A stretch of DNA of 34,561 nt. It comes from Lachnospiraceae bacterium (lineage in GTDB: Bacteria > Bacillota > Clostridia > Lachnospirales > Lachnospiraceae). This document shows, one piece after another, positions 33,641 through 34,561 of the stretch. Under the pieces are notes generated by a model. The model was not told where the DNA came from, did not search any database, and worked only from the letters and a program-made list of their open reading frames with translations. How positions within the stretch are numbered: the first letter of the stretch is position 1; every line of letters starts with the position of its first letter. The DNA is taken from assembly GCA_030523275.1 (NCBI GenBank), contig JAUNIX010000030.1:1-34561 (forward strand), read 5' to 3'. The translations under genes and the position numbers were made by a program.

Positions 33641-34093
33641 TTATTTTTTTAACAATTTTTGTAATTCCTTCATAAATGTATTAACATCTTTGAATTCGCG
33701 GTAAATACATGCGAAACGCACATAGGCAACTTCATCTAGTTCAATCAATTTATCCATGACAAATTCTCCGATTACAGAACTTTCAATTTCACGAACTCCC
33801 AATCCATAAATCCGTGCTTCAATCTCATCAACCGCACGATCAATCTGAGACATTGATACAGGAAGTTTATGACACGATTGAATAATACCTTTCTCAATCT
33901 TTGAGCGATCATATAATTGCCTTGTCTTATCTTTTTTGATAACCGTAATGGCCTCTGCTTCTACCTTCTCATAAGTTGTAAAACGTTTCCCACAGGATAC
34001 ACATTGCCTGCGTCTGCGAATGGAATTGGTATCTTCCACTGGTCTTGAATCAATGACTTTTAAATTTTCATCACCACAATATGGACATCTCAT
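33641..34093 (-). CDS. nrdR: Transcriptional repressor NrdR
   Basis: A 150-residue NrdR. The N-terminal zinc ribbon uses C3, C6, C31 and C34 (MRCPYC...CVSC), and an ATP-cone domain follows (about 49-139). It senses ATP/dATP and represses ribonucleotide reductase genes. The ATG at 34093 is set by GGAGGTTTATCT upstream; the longer frame to 34117 lacks support. The length is that of the family (about 150). It lies between ylmC and yifB, about 64 bases before the latter. Confidence 0.97.
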   Translation of the reverse strand: MRCPYCGDENLKVIDSRPVEDTNSIRRRRQCVSCGKRFTTYEKVEAEAITVIKKDKTRQLYDRSKIEKGIIQSCHKLPVSMSQIDRAVDEIEARIYGLGVREIESSVIGEFVMDKLIELDEVAYVRFACIYREFKDVNTFMKELQKLLKK

Positions 34094-34165
34094 AGATAAA
34101 CCTCCGGATATTCTCAATATTTACCTAAATTATACCATATTCTGGCCTTTCTTTATCAACTATTT

Positions 34166-34405
34166 TTACTTTTTTTCACAAATTCTTACAAGAATAAGAT
34201 CAGGACCAATCTTAATTATATCCCGAAACGGAATACAAAATACTTTCGGCTTTCGAAAGCAGTCAAAACCATTTCGATAGACGGGTACGATAATTTCTTT
34301 TATGCATCCATCTCTCGGATCAAAATCTAAATCAACAACAAATCCTAAACGTTTGCCATCTTTACAGTCAATGACTTCCTTTGTTTTTAATTCTGTGAAT
34401 TTCAT
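34166..34405 (-). CDS. YlmC/YmxH family PRC-barrel protein
   Basis: A 79-residue protein (MKFTELKTKEVIDCKDGKRL) with a PRC-barrel fold signature (GFVVDLDFDP, FCIPFRDIIKIG). Its function is unknown; the family is conserved in endospore-forming Firmicutes and often lies beside sporulation sigma genes. The ATG at 34405 has AAAAGGTG in front; the 42 preceding residues of the open frame are unlikely. It is followed by nrdR at about 70 bases. Confidence 0.88.
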   Translation of the reverse strand: MKFTELKTKEVIDCKDGKRLGFVVDLDFDPRDGCIKEIIVPVYRNGFDCFRKPKVFCIPFRDIIKIGPDLILVRICEKK

Positions 34406-34504
34406 ACAAAACACCTTTTTGACTAGTTTATGAGACAGTGGGAAAAATATGACTTTTATACAGAAATCCAAAGTTCTCGTTTCCAATGAAATTCCAAAAA
34501 TACT

Positions 34505-34528
34505 CATAAAAAATAGGCTTCGCCTATT
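34505..34528 (-). terminator. Intrinsic terminator upstream of ylmC
   Basis: AATAGGC (34512-34518) and GCCTATT (34522-34528) form a perfect 7-bp stem with a 3-base loop, then TTTTTTATG on the minus strand. It probably ends a gene lying beyond the right edge. Confidence 0.65.
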
Positions 34529-34539
34529 CAACTCCCCTC

Positions 34540-34557
34540 CCCCTCAATCTTGAGGGG
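34540..34557. repeat. Inverted repeat at the right edge
   Basis: CCCCTCAA (34540-34547) and TTGAGGGG (34550-34557) with a 2-base loop. It stands next to the terminator above; its role is unclear, since sequence beyond 34,561 is not available. Confidence 0.4.
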
Positions 34558-34561
34558 ATTA

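Overview
The window reads as a low-GC, probably spore-forming Firmicute of the Lachnospiraceae/Clostridia type. Evidence for this is the chromosomal order ylmC-nrdR-yifB-dprA-topA-codY-rpsB-tsf, AGGAGG-type ribosome binding sites, frequent TTG/GTG starts and a YlmC/YmxH-family gene. No tRNA, rRNA or CRISPR array was seen.

Positions 1 to about 17,865 are the conjugation half of a Tn916-family integrative and conjugative element (ICE). It is read entirely on the minus strand and runs off the left edge. In transcription order (right to left) it holds a large sortase-anchored thioester/VaFE adhesin, two HelP/DUF961 proteins (orf23, orf22), a DUF2971 cargo gene, the FtsK-like coupling protein (orf21), an oriT-like site, the MobT relaxase (orf20), DUF3789 and TcpD membrane proteins, a two-gene AAA+ ATPase cargo operon, an orf19-like protein, two ArdA antirestriction proteins, TcpE (orf17), the VirB4 ATPase (orf16), the VirB6-like membrane protein (orf15) and the start of the orf14 cell-wall hydrolase. 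Integrase, excisionase and any resistance genes would lie beyond position 1.

Two AT-rich cargo units interrupt the more GC-rich backbone: DUF2971 (about 12,029-13,294) and DUF6414-like + AAA+ (about 6,868-8,847). Each has its own sigma-A-type promoter and ends in an intrinsic terminator. The two terminators are close relatives and sit just before the ribosome binding site of the next backbone gene. They are the best candidates for an undescribed, possibly defensive, system. Several backbone genes (adhesin, orf21, orf19, perhaps tcpE) lie directly behind terminators with little or no room for a promoter, which raises the question of antitermination.

The element ends inside a Fic-family gene (17,831-18,376), whose reading frame breaks in the middle of the catalytic HPFxDGN(G)R motif. 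Next come an XRE-type regulator, a NimA-like flavin-binding protein and an ECF sigma factor / membrane protein / ABC transporter operon, then on the plus strand an AI-2E family transporter, then a PPP-type phosphatase.

From about 26,000 to the right end lie conserved housekeeping genes on the minus strand: tsf and rpsB (with a promoter and structured leader), codY, topA, dprA, a YifB/ComM AAA+ protein, nrdR and ylmC.
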